Shown one piece after another: positions 21,593 to 23,353 of a stretch of DNA of 23,353 bases. Origin of the DNA: CAYWTX01 sp964461295 (GTDB lineage Bacteria > Planctomycetota > Phycisphaerae > SM23-33); the NCBI GenBank assembly GCA_964461295.1, contig CAYWTX010000585.1:1-23353 (forward strand). Reading direction: 5' to 3'. The notes under the pieces are model-generated. The model was not told the origin of the DNA, did no database searches, and worked only from the letters and a program-made list of their open reading frames with translations. How positions within the stretch are numbered: the first letter of the stretch is position 1; each line of letters opens with the position of its first letter. The translations under genes and the position numbers were made by a program.

Positions 21593-21988
21593 TCACTGGC
21601 TGCTGATCTTCTCCAGCCGCCGGTACTTCACGGTGGCCGTCACCTGTGCGCCGCTGTCGTTGGACAGGTGCACCTTGAAGTCGCGCAGCGACAGGCCATC
21701 GACGCTGAACGTGCGGCGGCGGGTGGCGCTGGCGGCATAGGGCATCTCAAACCCCCACGGCGAGTCGGCCTCGCCCTCGAACGTCGGCGAGGCGTCCACC
21801 TCGCGCAGGACGTATACCTTTACGCCCTGCGTGGCCGTCGCGCCGTACGTGACGGCAACCGACACCTCGGCCGACCAATGCTGGTCCAGCGACACCTCGT
21901 CGCTGGGCAAGTCGCCGGCGTTGGCAATGTTCTGCGCCGAGATCAGCGTGCTCCAATCGTCTTCCCAGTTCGGTCGGTAGTCGGACAT
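21593..21988 (-). CDS. Small phage tail/appendage protein (131 aa)
   Basis: ATG 21988 with AAGGAG six bases upstream. No signal peptide. Acidic N-terminus (DYRPNWEDDWSTLISAQNI), then alternating beta strands (AEVSVAVTYGATATQGVKVYVLREVD; RRRTFSVDGLSLRDFKVHLSND; AQVTATVKYRRL). It looks like a single beta-sandwich module of a tail appendage or connector. No exact family. It lies between the 301-aa protein and the fibre in the late operon. Confidence 0.65.
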   Translation of the reverse strand: MSDYRPNWEDDWSTLISAQNIANAGDLPSDEVSLDQHWSAEVSVAVTYGATATQGVKVYVLREVDASPTFEGEADSPWGFEMPYAASATRRRTFSVDGLSLRDFKVHLSNDSGAQVTATVKYRRLEKISSQ

Positions 21989-22043
21989 GAAATGCTCCTT
22001 GTTTTCGGTACCGAAGAAACCCCGCATCGCGAAAGGGACGGAG

Positions 22044-22148
22044 CCGGGGCGTGTCGCCCCGGTCGCGCACTGACAGTGACCGTTATCGTCGCGTCCTGAC
22101 AGTGACCGCCCCGGTCGCGTCCTGACAGTGACCGTTATCGTCGCGTCC
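22044..22148. repeat. Hairpin followed by 26-bp tandem repeats
   Basis: A perfect 7-bp hairpin CCGGGGC-gtgtc-GCCCCGG (22044-22062), then three 26-bp units (22065-22090, 22091-22116, 22117-22142) and six bases of a fourth. Units share CTGACAGTGACCG; units 1 and 3 end TTATCGTC, unit 2 ends CCCCGGTC like the segment before unit 1. They fill the spacer between the 301-aa and 131-aa genes. Confidence 0.7.
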
Positions 22149-22152
22149 GCCC

Positions 22153-23058
22153 CTACGCCGCCCAGACAATCGCCCCGCTGGTGTAAATCCGCCCGTCGAT
22201 CTCGGCCATCACGTGCCGGCTGGCCGCGCCCGACACCTCGATGTCCACGGCCGCCGTGCCGGCGGCGTCGGAGATGACCTTGTACGCGGCGTTGGCCAGT
22301 TCGGTCTCGTACGTCGTGCCCGTCGCGACAGCCACCGTGTTGTCCGTGGCGCTGGGCGCGCCGAAGGCGACGGCGGCGATCCACAGACGCACCAGCACGC
22401 GCTCCGCCAGGGCGTTGCCGCCCGCGTCGCGGGCCTGCACCGTCACACGGATCGTGTCGCCCGCCTCGGTCTCCGCCGAGAGGGCCAGGTCCGGCATGCG
22501 GTCCTGCACGGCCGCGTCAAGCCCCGCGGCCGCGTGCGTGTGCAGCGTGACGGCGGCGCCGCCCACCAGCGAATTGGCGTCGGCGGCGGTCATCGCGCCC
22601 AGCAGGCGGAAGACGGACCGGCCGCGGCAGTCGACGATGTCGTCGGCGACGTAGCCGCCCGAGGCCGGCGCGATCGTCGCCAGCGGCACGTGCGGCGTGG
22701 CCGAGGGACTGGGGAAGCCCGTGGTGTTGACGGTCAGCGTCGGCGCGCCGGCGGCGATCCGCAGGTAGATGTAGTTGGTCTGGCCGTTGGCGAGAGCCTG
22801 GTCGGAGGCGCCGGCGAACGTGTGCATGGTGTCGCCGTCGGCGATGGCGCCGCCGCGCACGCCGAAGGTCAGCGCGCCATCCTTGTACACCCGCAGGCGG
22901 TTGGGCAGTTTGAGGATCGTCAGCATCCGGTGACGCTGGCGGAAGCCCTCGTGATAGTACGTGGACTCGCCCACCGCGTGGTGGAGGAAGTCGGTGTCGG
23001 CGTCGATCGTGCCGGACAGAGTCAGGGCCTCTTGGTTGGTCAGTGCGGCTTCGGTCAT
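22153..23058 (-). CDS. Phage tail appendage-type protein with Ig-like C-terminus (301 aa)
   Basis: ATG 23058 with AAGGA upstream. No signal peptide. N-terminal helical-beta region (LSGTIDADTDFLHHAVGEST, YYHEGFRQRHRML). Residues about 60-150 carry strings typical of tail-fibre or appendage subunits (GQTNYIYLRI, LTVNTTGFP, HVPLATI). Residues about 190-301 form an Ig/Big-like beta sandwich (GDTIRVTVQARDAGGNALA, AVDIEVSGAASRHVMAEIDG). Function probably structural adhesion. First complete gene of the late operon here; the gene upstream of it is truncated. Confidence 0.7.
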   Translation of the reverse strand: MTEAALTNQEALTLSGTIDADTDFLHHAVGESTYYHEGFRQRHRMLTILKLPNRLRVYKDGALTFGVRGGAIADGDTMHTFAGASDQALANGQTNYIYLRIAAGAPTLTVNTTGFPSPSATPHVPLATIAPASGGYVADDIVDCRGRSVFRLLGAMTAADANSLVGGAAVTLHTHAAAGLDAAVQDRMPDLALSAETEAGDTIRVTVQARDAGGNALAERVLVRLWIAAVAFGAPSATDNTVAVATGTTYETELANAAYKVISDAAGTAAVDIEVSGAASRHVMAEIDGRIYTSGAIVWAA

Positions 23059-23098
23059 GTGCGGTGGTCCTTATGCGTAAGGGTGTTGGCTGGCGGCA

Positions 23099-23136
23099 GG
23101 ATCAGACTGATCGGACCGATCCGGCCGATCTGATCC
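23099..23136. repeat. GATC words every 9 bp inside an inverted repeat
   Basis: GATC occurs at 23100, 23109, 23118 and 23127, exactly 9 bp apart (GATCagact GATCggacc GATCcggcc GATCtgatc). The ends pair as GGATCAGA / TCTGATCC. Confidence 0.7.
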
Positions 23137-23148
23137 TTTCCGCCGCTG

Positions 23149-23289
23149 CTACAGGTCCTCGCTTTCCGTGAACGTCAGCGTGAGCGTGTCCGTTTGCCGG
23201 TCGTAGTCCGCGACGGCCAGGCCGGCCGCGGGACGCGGCGGTCGCGATTCTACGGGCCGATTGCTTGACCATTCAAGCAGCTCATCTGG
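23149..23289 (-). pseudogene. 3' fragment of a tail-module gene, cut off at its upstream end
   Basis: Reading minus, the last 25 or so codons before the TAG at 23151-23149 (GLAVADYDRQTDTLTLTF, then TESEDL) look like a genuine protein end in GC-rich codons. Going upstream the frame enters less GC-rich sequence around 23250 and meets an in-frame TAG at 23292-23290 with no ATG or GTG start between. The gene has therefore lost its 5' part. Residue pattern (alternating T/L strands) suggests a beta-rich virion protein. Cause: insertion or rearrangement, or an assembly junction. Confidence 0.5.
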
Positions 23290-23353
23290 CTATTCTCGCG
23301 ACTCTGCGTTACAACGTGGTAATCGCACCCATGGATCACGGCGGCGAATCGTA
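23240..23353. other. Compositional boundary with a short palindrome at the right edge
   Basis: About 110 bp clearly less GC-rich than the tail genes, beginning where the truncated gene loses coding character. It contains TGCTTGA-ccat-TCAAGCA (23262-23279), a perfect 7-bp dyad that could be a recombination or insertion-element end. A plus-strand frame stays open to the edge from TTG 23265 (LTIQAAHLAILATLRYNVV, ending MDHGGES), which may be the start of another gene. Confidence 0.35.

Noticed and set aside
22044..22148. 26-bp repeats as a CRISPR array
   Set aside because: Units are contiguous without spacers and there is no cas gene nearby.

Overview
The window is about 23.4 kb of GC-rich bacterial DNA. 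It is probably chromosome of a planctomycete-type bacterium (Phycisphaerae-like). That assignment is inference. It rests on the high GC, on an ExbB/ExbD pair feeding a large one-membrane-span protein of unknown family, on a free-standing 91-residue CBM48/isoamylase-early-set protein, and on the many palindromic intergenic repeats. No rRNA, tRNA, CRISPR array, integrase or transposase gene was recognised.

Layout. (1) 1-2.2 kb, minus strand: a TauE/SafE-type transporter running off the left edge, a relic of a response-regulator receiver domain, and a trans-polyprenyl diphosphate synthase. (2) 2.7-4.3 kb, plus strand: an exported alpha/beta-hydrolase (esterase-like). (3) 4.3-7.65 kb: a visibly less GC-rich block between two copies of a roughly 75-bp direct repeat. 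It carries a tightly coupled minus-strand operon with its own candidate sigma70 promoter: a 72-aa protein, a 601-aa papain/C39-like cysteine-protease-type protein and a 249-aa protein. This looks like a mobile two- or three-gene system, possibly a protease plus effector used in defence or conflict, and it is the most interesting part of the window. (4) 7.58-10.5 kb: phage-early-type genes. These are a Cys-rich 78-aa protein, an ABC-ATPase fused to a GNAT-like domain, an ASCH protein and a LexA/CI-like S24 repressor with a promoter and palindromic operator. (5) 10.6-13.7 kb, minus strand: an ExbB-ExbD-(468-aa membrane protein)-(CBM48 protein) operon that looks like host cell-envelope machinery. 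(6) 14.0-23.3 kb, minus strand: a prophage-like late module. In transcription order it holds a truncated tail gene, tail/appendage proteins, a LamG-type tail fibre, a 738-aa tail protein, a 284-aa protein, a glycosyltransferase-like protein and small membrane, lipoprotein and coiled-coil proteins that look like a lysis cassette.

How it fits together. Blocks 4 and 6 look like the early/regulatory and late/tail-lysis parts of one degraded or rearranged prophage, or of two, with block 5 between them. No capsid, portal, terminase or endolysin gene is visible here. The spacers of the late module nearly all carry a different inverted or tandem repeat, several made of short words repeating every 9-10 bp. 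At the right edge the last tail gene is cut off where base composition changes, which suggests an insertion or rearrangement boundary.
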